A stretch of DNA of 64,000 nucleotides from UBA4246 sp045113695. GTDB taxonomy: Bacteria > Bacillota > Clostridia > Christensenellales > Aristaeellaceae. Shown here piece after piece: positions 24,919 to 33,506 of this stretch; position 1 is the first letter of the stretch, and the number at the start of each line of letters is the position of its first letter. The notes below the pieces were generated by a model. It was not told where the DNA came from and made no database searches. It saw only the letters and a program-made list of their open reading frames with translations. Both the position numbers and the translations under genes were made by a program. The stretch lies in assembly GCA_045113695.1 (NCBI GenBank), contig JBGUJG010000142.1, positions 1 through 64,000 of the forward strand, given 5' to 3'.

Positions 24919-27060
24919 ATGAAAAAGTGGTTGTCCCTTGTGCTGACGGCAGCGCTCCTGCTGTCTGTCGTTTCCGGCGCGTCCGCGTGGACGTTCGGCG
25001 CCTGGGAGCCGGAGCAGAAGCCCGCGGCCGAAGAATCCCAGACTCCCGCCGAAGCGCCTGCCGAAGAACCCGCGGCTGAGGAACCCGCGGCGGAAGAAGC
25101 CGCGGCGGAAGAACCCGCAGCCGAAGCGCCTGCGGCTGAAGAACCCGCGGCGGAAGCGCCCGCAGAGGCGCTGGCCTACATCATGTACGCGGATGCCGCC
25201 TGGGCTGTCCAGTACTGGGCGTCCGAGACGGAAGGCGTGACCGCGAAGAATGCCGTCGTCACCGGCGAGGGCGACTACACGGTCGGCCTGGAGTTCGCGA
25301 ATGAAGCGCAGGGCCTGGCCTTCACCGCTCTGGGCATCAAGAACGGCGAAATCCTGTTCCCCGGCTACTATCTGATGATCAACGCGATCCGCGTCAACGG
25401 CGAAGCGATTGAATTCACCAAAGGCTGCACTTCTTCCGACGACGGCGTCGAGACCCGCATGAACATCTACAACGAATGGGTTTCCGGCGTGCCCGCTGAC
25501 GGCCGCAGCTATGACGGCGATCTGGAAGGCGTCTCCGCCATCATCGTGGACAAAGAAGCTTTCGCTTCCGTCAAGTCCGTGGAGATCGACTTCTCCCTCC
25601 TCAAAAACGGCCTGGACGCCGCTTATATCATGTATGCCGATACCGCCTGGGCCAACCAGTACTGGGGCACCCCCGCGGAAGGCGTGACCGCCACGGAGGC
25701 GGAGATCACCGGCTTCGGCGATTATACCGTCGGCCTGGAATTCGCGAATGAAGCGCAGGGCCTGGCTTTTGCCGCCCTGGGCATCAAGAAGGGCGAAAAG
25801 ACCTACGGCGGTGCGTACCTCCGGATCAACGCGATCCGCGTCAACGGCGAGGACGTGGCCTTCACCAAGGGCTATACCAGCTCTGATAACGGTGTGGAAA
25901 CCCGCATGAACATCTACAATGAATGGGTGAGCGAGATCCCCGCCGACGCCCGCAGCTTCGACGGCAGCCTGGAAGGCGCTTCCTGGATCATCGTGGACAA
26001 GGAAGCCTTTGCTTCCGTGAAGACCGTGGAAGTCGATTTCTCCCTGCTGCCCGTGACCGACGTGGCGTACATCATGTTCGCGGACAGCACCTGGACGAAC
26101 CAGTACTGGATGGACGGCAATGAATACCCCGTCACCGTGCAGACCGCCGAAGTGACCGGCCCCGGCACCTACACCGTGTCCCTGGCTTTCGACACCCCGG
26201 CCAGCGGCGTCGCTTTCACCGCCGTCGGCGTCAAGAAGGGCGAAACCACCTTCCCCGGCTACTTCATCGACGTCAAGTCCGTGAAGATCAACGGCGAGGA
26301 AATTGCCGTGGGCAAGGGCTACACCTCTTCTGACGACAAGATTGAAACCCGCGAGAACCTCTTCAACGAATGGGTAGCCGAAATCCCCGCGGACGCCCGC
26401 CGCGCGGACGGCGACCTGGAAGGCGCTTCCGCCGTCATCGTGGACAAGGCAGCCTTCGCGGAAGTCTCCACCATGGAAGTGACCTTTGATTACATCTTCG
26501 GCGTGGCCCCGAAGGCTGAAGACGGCCCGATGAGCGAAGACGACGCCAACGCCCTCAAGGCGGAAGGCTTCAAGGCCTATATCGGCGTGCAGGGCAAGGA
26601 TACCTACGTGTTCCGCAACGCCTGGAACGACAGCTACGGCCTGAACGACGAGGTCAATCCTTTCTTCTACCGCCTGACCGGCTGGGATGAAAGCAACAAC
26701 GCCGTGGACTACGGCGGCACCTTCGTGGATGCCGACATCACCGCGGACGGGGAATACACCGTCTCCCTGACCACCGGCGAAATGGGCTTCGGCAGTACCG
26801 AGGCGTTCAACCTCCTCTTCGTTTCCACCAACATCCCCAGCAAGCTGGTGGCGGACGGCTTCCTGACCATTTCCGGCGTCAAGACCAAGATCGGCGACGC
26901 CCGCACCCAGGAGTATACCGATGTGGACGTTTCCGGCGACTATGTCCGCCTGGTGGTGCTCGATTCTTACAACCGCACCAGCGAGCCCTTCGGCTACACC
27001 GTGCCCGGACCTGACACGACGATCTCCATCACCTTCACCGTGAGCGGCATGGGCCAGTAA
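24919..27060 (+). CDS. Secreted protein with three tandem beta-domain repeats
   Basis: The family is not recognised. The 713 residues comprise a signal peptide ending ASA before WTFGAW, an Ala/Glu/Pro-rich linker (about 30-83) and three repeats of about 148 residues starting near 85, 232 and 380. Each opens YIM(Y/F)AD..W..QYW and carries G.GDYTVGLEF, INAIRVNG, KGYTSSD, ETR.N.(Y/F)NEWV and IIVDKEAFASV. A fourth, different domain (about 533-713) starts YIGVQGKDTYVFRNAW. Repeats 1 and 2 are nearly identical in places at DNA level, suggesting recent duplication. Its place between lacI and a sugar importer suggests glycan binding; this is inference. ATG 24919 has GGAGG eight bases upstream. Confidence 0.8.
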   Translation: MKKWLSLVLTAALLLSVVSGASAWTFGAWEPEQKPAAEESQTPAEAPAEEPAAEEPAAEEAAAEEPAAEAPAAEEPAAEAPAEALAYIMYADAAWAVQYWASETEGVTAKNAVVTGEGDYTVGLEFANEAQGLAFTALGIKNGEILFPGYYLMINAIRVNGEAIEFTKGCTSSDDGVETRMNIYNEWVSGVPADGRSYDGDLEGVSAIIVDKEAFASVKSVEIDFSLLKNGLDAAYIMYADTAWANQYWGTPAEGVTATEAEITGFGDYTVGLEFANEAQGLAFAALGIKKGEKTYGGAYLRINAIRVNGEDVAFTKGYTSSDNGVETRMNIYNEWVSEIPADARSFDGSLEGASWIIVDKEAFASVKTVEVDFSLLPVTDVAYIMFADSTWTNQYWMDGNEYPVTVQTAEVTGPGTYTVSLAFDTPASGVAFTAVGVKKGETTFPGYFIDVKSVKINGEEIAVGKGYTSSDDKIETRENLFNEWVAEIPADARRADGDLEGASAVIVDKAAFAEVSTMEVTFDYIFGVAPKAEDGPMSEDDANALKAEGFKAYIGVQGKDTYVFRNAWNDSYGLNDEVNPFFYRLTGWDESNNAVDYGGTFVDADITADGEYTVSLTTGEMGFGSTEAFNLLFVSTNIPSKLVADGFLTISGVKTKIGDARTQEYTDVDVSGDYVRLVVLDSYNRTSEPFGYTVPGPDTTISITFTVSGMGQ

Positions 27061-27075
27061 TCCAATATCCATTCA

Positions 27076-27114
27076 GGCGGAGCGGAGCAGGCCCGGCGGC
27101 CTGCTCCCTCCGCC
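27076..27114. other. Strong intercistronic hairpin
   Basis: GGCGGAG and GGAGCAGG pair with CCTGCTCC and CTCCGCC around a four-base tip. No U-run follows on the plus strand. It lies directly after the repeat-protein stop and could protect that mRNA end or lower read-through into the permease gene. Confidence 0.65.
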
Positions 27115-27138
27115 TTCGCCACATGAGGATATGCAAAG

Positions 27139-28635
27139 ATGCAGACAGCAGTTAAACTCCCCAAAGCAGCCGAAAGGCCGGAATACGGCTTTCTGGTTCC
27201 CTACTGGATTCACCGTATCGTCATTCTGCTGGCGGGAATGATGGTCTTTTTCTCCCCGGTCAACCCCGGGCGGATCCTCAAACAGGTCAATGAGAACGCC
27301 TCCCTGTTCACCACCGCCTTTTCCTATGACAATATCGCTACCCAGCTCAAGAGCGCCATCTCCAGGAACGCCATCACCGAGGGCGATATCCGCTCGGTCA
27401 TGACGGGCTGCCTGGTCATCCTGGCCGGTATCCTGCTGTGCGCGGTCGGCGGCTGCATGAGCGCGGGCAACAACCGCATGAAGAAAGCGGGCATTTACTT
27501 TCCCCTGGGCGGGAGCGTCGTCATGTTCGGGGGCCTGTTCCTGATCTGGCAGAGGTACCGGGCGGTCTATGCCTTCGTCACCGAAAACAACAAGGTAAGC
27601 CGCGCCACCCCGATCACCGCCGACGGCTCCATGCCGCAGTCCCTGACGGTTTTTGCCGTGGTCGCCGGCCTGATCCTGGTGACGTCCGTCCTGATTTTCT
27701 TCCTGCTGACCAAAAAAGAAAAGGAAGAAAAAATGGAAATGGAAGAGCGCTACAGGCTCTTTCTGATGTTCCTGCCGGTGCTGCTGCTGACCTTCGTCTT
27801 CGCTTATCTGCCGATCTACGGCTGGCGCTTCGCGTTCTTTGATTACAAGATCGGCGACGAGCTGTCCCGGGCGAACTTCGTCGGTTTCCGGTGGTTCCAG
27901 ACCCTGGTGTCCAACGAGGCGACACGCTCGGACATTGTGCGGGTCCTGCGCAACACCCTGGCCATGTCCGGCCTGGGCATCCTGACCAGCTGGCTGCCGA
28001 TCGCCTTCGCGGTGCTGCTGGCGGAGATCCCTTCCTCCAGATTCCAGCGCTTCGTGCAGACGTTCACGACCATCCCGAACTTTATTTCCTGGGTGCTCGT
28101 GTACGCCATCGCCTACGCCATTTTCTCGACTGACGGCTTCATCAATTCCTTCCTGACCAATGTGATGGGGAGGACGGCGTCCACCGACTACCTGGCCAGC
28201 GCCGACCACATCTGGCTCAAGATGCTGCTCTGGGGTACCTGGAAGGGCATCGGCTGGAGTGCGATCATCTACATTGCCGGTATCTCGGGCATCGACCAGC
28301 AGCTGTATGAGGCGGCTTCGGTGGACGGGGCGAACCGCTTCCAGCGCATGTGGCACATCACCGTGCCCGGCCTGCTGCCCACCTACATGGTCATGCTGCT
28401 GATGAGCATCGCCGGCATCCTCTCCAACGGCATGGAGCAGTACCTGGTCTTCTCCAACGCTCTGAACAAGGACGTGATCGAGGTGCTGGACCTGTATGTC
28501 TACAACATCGGCATCGGTTCGGGCCAGATCCCGCTCTCGACGGTGGTCGGCATCACCAAGTCCCTCGTCGGCGTCATCCTGCTCTTTGGCGCGAACGGCA
28601 TCTCGAAGCTGCTCCGCGGCGAGAGCATCATATAA
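27139..28635 (+). CDS. Sugar ABC permease (LplB-like) with extra N-terminal membrane domain
   Basis: The C-terminal 290 residues are a standard LplB/MalF-type permease: RLFLMFLPVLLLTFVFAYLP starts the first canonical helix, and EAASVDGANRFQRMWHITVP is the EAA loop that docks the ATPase. Residues 1-205 are extra: about four hydrophobic segments (for example GCLVILAGILLCAVGGC and VFAVVAGLILVTSVLIFFLL) and a stretch predicted to lie outside. Relatives are usually about 300 residues. No ATPase is encoded in the cluster, as is normal for this subfamily, which shares an MsmK-like ATPase. GAGG lies ten bases before the ATG. Confidence 0.88.
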   Translation: MQTAVKLPKAAERPEYGFLVPYWIHRIVILLAGMMVFFSPVNPGRILKQVNENASLFTTAFSYDNIATQLKSAISRNAITEGDIRSVMTGCLVILAGILLCAVGGCMSAGNNRMKKAGIYFPLGGSVVMFGGLFLIWQRYRAVYAFVTENNKVSRATPITADGSMPQSLTVFAVVAGLILVTSVLIFFLLTKKEKEEKMEMEERYRLFLMFLPVLLLTFVFAYLPIYGWRFAFFDYKIGDELSRANFVGFRWFQTLVSNEATRSDIVRVLRNTLAMSGLGILTSWLPIAFAVLLAEIPSSRFQRFVQTFTTIPNFISWVLVYAIAYAIFSTDGFINSFLTNVMGRTASTDYLASADHIWLKMLLWGTWKGIGWSAIIYIAGISGIDQQLYEAASVDGANRFQRMWHITVPGLLPTYMVMLLMSIAGILSNGMEQYLVFSNALNKDVIEVLDLYVYNIGIGSGQIPLSTVVGITKSLVGVILLFGANGISKLLRGESII

Positions 28636-28647
28636 GGGGGTGGGTAG

Positions 28648-29580
28648 ATGACTGCCAAAGCCAAAGAAGCGGCGCCCATGCACATCCGGAAATCGGCGGG
28701 AGACCATGCGTTTGAAATTGCCCTGATCGTCCTGTTCTGCCTGTTCACCCTGCTGTGCGTGTTCCCGTTCTACTATCTGTTCATCAACACCATCTCCAAT
28801 AACGACGCGGTGACCTCCGGCCTGGTCAACTTCTGGCCTGTCGGGATTCACTTTACCAACTACCTGAACCTGCTGAACGCTTCCGACCTGGGCAATGCCC
28901 TGTTCGTGACCGTCGGCCGCACAATTCTGGGCACGGCGCTGATGGTGCTGACCTCGGCCTGGGCCGGGTATCTGGTGACCAAGCGGAAAATGTGGAAGCG
29001 TTCCCTGTGGTACCGCGCCCTCGTCATCACCATGTACTTTAACGCCGGCCTCGTGCCCTGGTACATGAACATGCTGATGCTGGGCCTGACCAACAACTTC
29101 CTGGCCTACATCATCCCCGGCATGGTCGCTCCGTACAACATCATCCTGGTCAAGACCTACATCGAGTCGATTCCCGCTTCGCTGGAAGAAAGCGCCACCA
29201 TTGACGGCGCGACGACCACCAAGGTCTTCCTGCGGATCATCCTGCCGCTGTCTGTGCCGATCCTGGCGACGATCTCCATCTTCGGCGCGGTCGGCAACTG
29301 GAACTCCTTCCAGGATTCCCTGCTGCTGATGAGCGGCAGGCCGGACCTGTATACCCTGCAGCACCGCCTGTACGTGTACCTGAACACCACCTCGAACCTG
29401 GGCGCGGTCATGAACGCCGGTGCGGGCGGCGTCAACACGGCGGCGGCCCAGAGCCTGCTGAACACCAAGGTCATCAAGTACACCGTCTCGATGGTGACCA
29501 TCATCCCGATCCTGCTGGTTTATCCCTTCATGCAGCGGTACTTTGTCAAGGGCATCATGATGGGATCGGTCAAAGGATAA
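28648..29580 (+). CDS. Sugar ABC permease (YtcP-like)
   Basis: A 310-residue MalG-type permease that partners the preceding LplB-like protein. It has a cytoplasmic N-terminus, six helices beginning ALIVLFCLFTLLCVFPFYYL, and the EAA loop EESATIDGATTTKVFLRIIL. The spacing of 12 bases and the GGGGTGGG ribosome region indicate translation from the same transcript. The stop codon TAA is the first triplet of a family C repeat. Confidence 0.92.
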   Translation: MTAKAKEAAPMHIRKSAGDHAFEIALIVLFCLFTLLCVFPFYYLFINTISNNDAVTSGLVNFWPVGIHFTNYLNLLNASDLGNALFVTVGRTILGTALMVLTSAWAGYLVTKRKMWKRSLWYRALVITMYFNAGLVPWYMNMLMLGLTNNFLAYIIPGMVAPYNIILVKTYIESIPASLEESATIDGATTTKVFLRIILPLSVPILATISIFGAVGNWNSFQDSLLLMSGRPDLYTLQHRLYVYLNTTSNLGAVMNAGAGGVNTAAAQSLLNTKVIKYTVSMVTIIPILLVYPFMQRYFVKGIMMGSVKG

Positions 29581-29616
29581 TTCATAATTCATAATGCCTA
29601 ATGCATAATTCACAAT
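29578..29616. repeat. Family C AT-rich repeat, copy 1
   Basis: Consecutive TAATTCATAAT and GCATAATTCACAAT units follow the permease. The first TAA is the permease stop. The same units occur inverted at 34097-34124. The sequence is AT-rich against a GC-rich background. Confidence 0.7.
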
Positions 29617-29644
29617 GCTGAGAGCATGTAACTGAAAGGAGCGT

Positions 29645-31378
29645 ATGAAACCTATGAAGAAAAGCCTTTCCCTGATCCTGGCGCTGGCGCTCGTGTGCTG
29701 CGCCGTGCCGTTTGCCGCCATGGCCGAAACGGTCGTGGACCGCGACGGGCCGACCATCACGCTGGACGTGTACAGCCAGCTGGCCAACTTCTCCGGCATC
29801 CAGCAGGGCTGGGGCGCCGTGATGCTCAAGGACAAGTTCAACGTGGAGCTCAACATCATCCCCGATCAGGACGGCACGTATGAGACCCGCGTGGCTTCCG
29901 GCAACCTGGGCGACATCGTGGTCTGGGGCGCCAACGGCCAGGACTATAAGAACGCCGTGGAAAAGGGCCTGCTGCTGGACTGGGAAGAGGACAATCTGGC
30001 GGAAACCTATGCCCCGTACATCTGGGAAAATTACCAGGGCGCCCTGAACGCCAACCGGGCGGTCTCCGGGGACGATACCATTCACGGCTTCGGCCACGCG
30101 GTCGCCTTCAAGCAGGGCAGCCACGCCGCCTTCTTCTACACCTGGGACCTGCGGTGGGACCTGTACAAGCAGCTGGGCTATCCGGAAATCAATAACCTGG
30201 ACGACCTGTACGACGTCCTGGCAAAGATGAAGGAACTGGAGCCCACCGACGAAAGGGGCAATCCCACCTACGCGACCTCCATCTGGCCGGACTGGGACGG
30301 CAACATGGTCATGTATGTCAAGTCCCTGGGCACGGCGTATTACGGCTATGACGAGCTGGGCTTCGGATACTACAACCCGAACAACGGCCAGTTTGTCTCC
30401 TGCCTGGACGAGGACGGCCCGTACCTCAAGTGCCTGCAGTTCTTCAACCGCCTCTATCAGGCCGGCCTGCTGGATCCCAACTCCATGACCCAGACCTACG
30501 ACGTTATGGGCGAAAAGGTCAAGAACGGCGGCACCTTCTGGGGCATCTTCAACTATTCCACATCCCTGATCTACAATACCACCAGCCATCTGGAGCAGGG
30601 CAAGATGATGTATTCCCTTGTGCCGAAGGAAGCCAGCCCCATCGTCTACGGCCTGGGCACCAACGGCGGCAACCGCGTCTGGACCATCGGCAACTACACC
30701 GAGTATCCGGAGCTCTGCCTGGAGATCCTGAACTGGCTGGCCACGCCCGAAGGTTCCATGTGCATGTGGTACGGCCCCAAGGGCGTCACCTGGGATTATG
30801 ACGAGAACGGCCTGGCCTACTTTACCGAGCTGGGCAAGCTGACCAGCAGCGATTCCTCCCAGTCCATGGACGGCGTTCAGTGGACCAGCCCCTGGACCGG
30901 CAAGACCTATACCTTCACCGGCACCTTCAACGACGGCTGCGTCCAGATCAACAACGTCACCCTGGCGCAGGACATGGAAAACCCGGACGGCGCCAACGGC
31001 GAGACCTTCAACAAGAACTCCTGGGAGTCCGAAGTAACCGCTTCCTCCTACCCGATTCAGGAAGACTGGCGGCAGTGGTCCGGCTTTGCCTCTGCGGATC
31101 AGTACATGAACAACGGCAGGTACACCGTCATGCCGGAGATCAACTACTCCGAGAGCCCCAGGTCCTCTCAGCTGGACCTGATCTGGCAGCAGTGCGCCAC
31201 CACGGTCAAGCAGTGCTCCTGGAAGGCCATCTACGCCAAGTCCGACGCCGAGTTCAACGCCGCTGTCAGCGAGATGAAAGCCCGTGTGAACATGTACGGC
31301 TGGAAGCAGTGCGTGGAATGGTGCGAGCAGGAGTGCGCCGCCAAGTGGGCGCTCAGCCAGGAAGCCGCGGTACAGTGA
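29645..31378 (+). CDS. Sugar ABC solute-binding protein (LplA-like)
   Basis: This 577-residue extracellular binding protein belongs to the large family-1 oligosaccharide binders that work with LplB/YtcP permeases. The mature part reads ETVVDRDGPTITLDVYSQLA and then MLKDKFNVELNIIPDQDGTY, the usual domain-1 beginning. Aromatic-rich segments in the C-terminal half are typical of oligosaccharide binding. The signal sequence ends VPFAAMA before ET and has no lipobox. ATG 29645 or the in-frame ATG at 29654 could be used; AAAGGAG is 3 and 12 bases from them. A strong hairpin follows the gene. Confidence 0.92.
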   Translation: MKPMKKSLSLILALALVCCAVPFAAMAETVVDRDGPTITLDVYSQLANFSGIQQGWGAVMLKDKFNVELNIIPDQDGTYETRVASGNLGDIVVWGANGQDYKNAVEKGLLLDWEEDNLAETYAPYIWENYQGALNANRAVSGDDTIHGFGHAVAFKQGSHAAFFYTWDLRWDLYKQLGYPEINNLDDLYDVLAKMKELEPTDERGNPTYATSIWPDWDGNMVMYVKSLGTAYYGYDELGFGYYNPNNGQFVSCLDEDGPYLKCLQFFNRLYQAGLLDPNSMTQTYDVMGEKVKNGGTFWGIFNYSTSLIYNTTSHLEQGKMMYSLVPKEASPIVYGLGTNGGNRVWTIGNYTEYPELCLEILNWLATPEGSMCMWYGPKGVTWDYDENGLAYFTELGKLTSSDSSQSMDGVQWTSPWTGKTYTFTGTFNDGCVQINNVTLAQDMENPDGANGETFNKNSWESEVTASSYPIQEDWRQWSGFASADQYMNNGRYTVMPEINYSESPRSSQLDLIWQQCATTVKQCSWKAIYAKSDAEFNAAVSEMKARVNMYGWKQCVEWCEQECAAKWALSQEAAVQ

Positions 31379-31409
31379 GCGCGCGTCTGCTGATGTCCAT
31401 ACTGCTCTG

Positions 31410-31465
31410 AAGGAACGGCCAGACCCGGCCGGGCTTCCCGCCCAGCCGGGTCTGGCCTGTTCCTT
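31410..31465 (+). terminator. Strong hairpin after the binding protein
   Basis: AGGAAC...CCAGACCCGGC pairs with GCCGGGTCTGG...GTTCCT over 17 bases or more. The 3' arm ends in a short CCTTTG rather than a long U-run. It may be a partial terminator or mRNA-stabilising structure between the binding protein and the GH5 gene. Confidence 0.6.
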
Positions 31466-31490
31466 TGAAAACAGAAAGGAGGGTGCTGCG

Positions 31491-32726
31491 ATGCAGGAAC
31501 CAAAGTGCCGGTTGATCTGCCTGGGTTTGTCGGTTCTGCTCTGTCTGGCCGGTCACGGTTCGGCCGGGGCCGGACAGGAGGAATGGAATATTGCGGATAT
31601 CGCATCCTATGCGGCCACGGTCAACCGCCTGGCTGCGGAAAACAGGATTCCGGCGTTTGTATGGGAATGCTCCGAATATGTCGACCGGAGGACCCTGACG
31701 ATTCCCGTTCCGGAATATCTGGACGGAATCATGTCGTGCTACGTTTCCCGGGAAGACCCGGGCAACATGGGAGACGATGCGGTGTTTGAAGAAGAGGATG
31801 CCTGGCATGCCGCAGCGCTCATGACCCCGGGAATCAACCTGGGCAATACACTGGATGCGACCAGTTTCAATCAGAAGGAAGCGCAGCAGGGAAAACTGGG
31901 CTGGATTCCCCAATGGGGAGCGAAAGGCGCTGACGGCAAAGTGCTGCCCTCTGCCTGGGAGACGGCCTGGGGCCAGCCGGTCACCACGGGAGAAATAGCG
32001 GATTTCATGCTGGCACCCGGTTTTCAGGCGGTTCGTATACCGGTGACATGGGCGGAACATCTGGATGAACGGGACCGCGTGGATCCCGCCTGGATGGCCA
32101 GGGTGCGGCAGACGGTGGACCTGTTTTACAGCCGCGGAGTATACGTCATCCTGAACGCCCATCACGACGGCGGGGCGGACGGCTGGCTGAAGGCGGAGGA
32201 AGATGCGTACCGGAAATACAGCGGCCGTTTTGAAAGCCTCTGGAAGCAGATCGGAGAGACTTTCGCGGACTATGACGAACGCCTTTTGTTCGAGGGCTTC
32301 AATGAGATGCTGGACGGGGAAAGCAACTGGAATACACCGGATGCGGAAGCCATGAAATGGCTGAACGCCTGGAATCAGCTGTTCGTCGATACGGTGCGGT
32401 CCCTGGGCGGCCATCACCTGAAGCGCAATCTGATCGTCATGACCTATGCTGGAAACGGAAGTGAAAGCAGCCTGGCGCAGTTTGTCCTGCCGGCTGACGC
32501 GGTGCAGGGCCACCTGATGGTGGAAGTGCACAATTATGATCCTCAGGCGTTTACCTGGACCAATGCGACCTGGACCAGAATGACGGCCCGCTGGAATGAA
32601 AAAACACATGGGGAAATTCTCCGCCGTGCGTTTGATGTTTACAGAAAATATTCGGACCTGTGGCATGTTCCTTTTGTCCTGGGGGAATACAATGCGGATA
32701 TGAAGAAGTACGCGGATTACGATTGA
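31491..32726 (+). CDS. GH5 endoglucanase-like enzyme, apparently circularly permuted
   Basis: A secreted 411-residue enzyme of glycoside hydrolase family 5. Visible GH5 motifs are GINLGNTLDA (114-123), VRIPVTW (181-187), NAHHDG (His224-His225), FNE with acid/base Glu272, HNYDP (His347) and LGEY with nucleophile Glu399. The protein stops at residue 411, so the eighth barrel strand and last helix are missing from the C-terminus. A matching segment is found at residues 37-84, straight after the signal peptide: SYAATVNRLAAENRIPAFVW with Trp58, then DRRTLTIPVPEYLDGIM, which normally ends GH5 proteins. The simplest reading is a circular permutation. The reading frame is intact. It lies behind the sugar importer and probably makes its substrate from beta-glucan or a related glycan. 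Confidence 0.88.
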   Translation: MQEPKCRLICLGLSVLLCLAGHGSAGAGQEEWNIADIASYAATVNRLAAENRIPAFVWECSEYVDRRTLTIPVPEYLDGIMSCYVSREDPGNMGDDAVFEEEDAWHAAALMTPGINLGNTLDATSFNQKEAQQGKLGWIPQWGAKGADGKVLPSAWETAWGQPVTTGEIADFMLAPGFQAVRIPVTWAEHLDERDRVDPAWMARVRQTVDLFYSRGVYVILNAHHDGGADGWLKAEEDAYRKYSGRFESLWKQIGETFADYDERLLFEGFNEMLDGESNWNTPDAEAMKWLNAWNQLFVDTVRSLGGHHLKRNLIVMTYAGNGSESSLAQFVLPADAVQGHLMVEVHNYDPQAFTWTNATWTRMTARWNEKTHGEILRRAFDVYRKYSDLWHVPFVLGEYNADMKKYADYD

Positions 32727-32750
32727 TCCGCCCGGAGAGGAGAATCGTTT

Positions 32751-33506
32751 ATGTATAACGTCAAAGGAAAATGGGCGCTGATCACCGGCGCGGCGCGCGG
32801 GATCGGCTGTCTGACGGCGCTGTTCATGGCGAAGCAGGGAAGCCACCTGATCCTGCACAGCCGGGACCTGAGCCACACGGAAAAAGTGCTGGCAGAAGTA
32901 CAGGCGCTGGGCGTGCAGGCTCACGCCGTGGCCGCCGACCTGAGCGACCTTTCCCAGGTGGAACGGATGCTCCGGGAAATCGACGGCCTCGGGGTCGATG
33001 TGGACATCGTGCTCAACAACGCGGGCCTGCAGATCGCCTACCGGACGGATTACTGCGCGACCCCGGTGTCGGACTATGAGATCAGCTTCCGGGTGAATAC
33101 CATCGCCCCGGCGATGATCTGCTATCATTTCCTGCCCAAAATGATGAAAAAGGGAACCGGCAGGATCGTGAACACCACCAGCGGCATCGCCCTGGATGTC
33201 TGCCAGGCCGGCTACTCCGCCAGCAAGGCCGCGCTGGACAAGATCACCATCGACCTGGGCTCGAAGGTCGATGGGACGGATGTGATGATCAACCTGACCG
33301 ATCCGGGCTGGTGCCGCACGGACCTGGGCGGGCCGCAGGCGCTCAACGCCCCGGAAAGCGCGATCCCCGGCATTGTGGCCGGCGTGTTCGCGGACGACAA
33401 AAAATCCGGCCGGTACCTCGGCGCCCAGTATTTTGCGGGGCTGACACTCGAGGAAACGGTCCGGAAAGCGGAAAGAGAGTTCAGCAGCCCCTATCACAGG
33501 GGATGA
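32751..33506 (+). CDS. SDR family oxidoreductase
   Basis: A 251-residue classical short-chain dehydrogenase. Seen are the cofactor motif TGAARGIG (13-20), NNAG, a SG(I/L) strand with the catalytic Ser, and YSASK carrying the catalytic Tyr and Lys. Arg and Ser residues after the second strand (LHSRDLSHTEK) suggest NADP preference. The substrate is unknown; cotranscription with GH5 makes a sugar or polyol possible. Its 3' end overlaps the convergent cyclo-ligase gene by 26 bases. Confidence 0.9.
   Translation: MYNVKGKWALITGAARGIGCLTALFMAKQGSHLILHSRDLSHTEKVLAEVQALGVQAHAVAADLSDLSQVERMLREIDGLGVDVDIVLNNAGLQIAYRTDYCATPVSDYEISFRVNTIAPAMICYHFLPKMMKKGTGRIVNTTSGIALDVCQAGYSASKAALDKITIDLGSKVDGTDVMINLTDPGWCRTDLGGPQALNAPESAIPGIVAGVFADDKKSGRYLGAQYFAGLTLEETVRKAEREFSSPYHRG

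Noticed and set aside
33481..33506. Overlap of the SDR and cyclo-ligase genes as a sign of a mis-called gene
   Set aside because: Both proteins have full-length family motifs; the 26-base convergent overlap involves only variable C-terminal residues.
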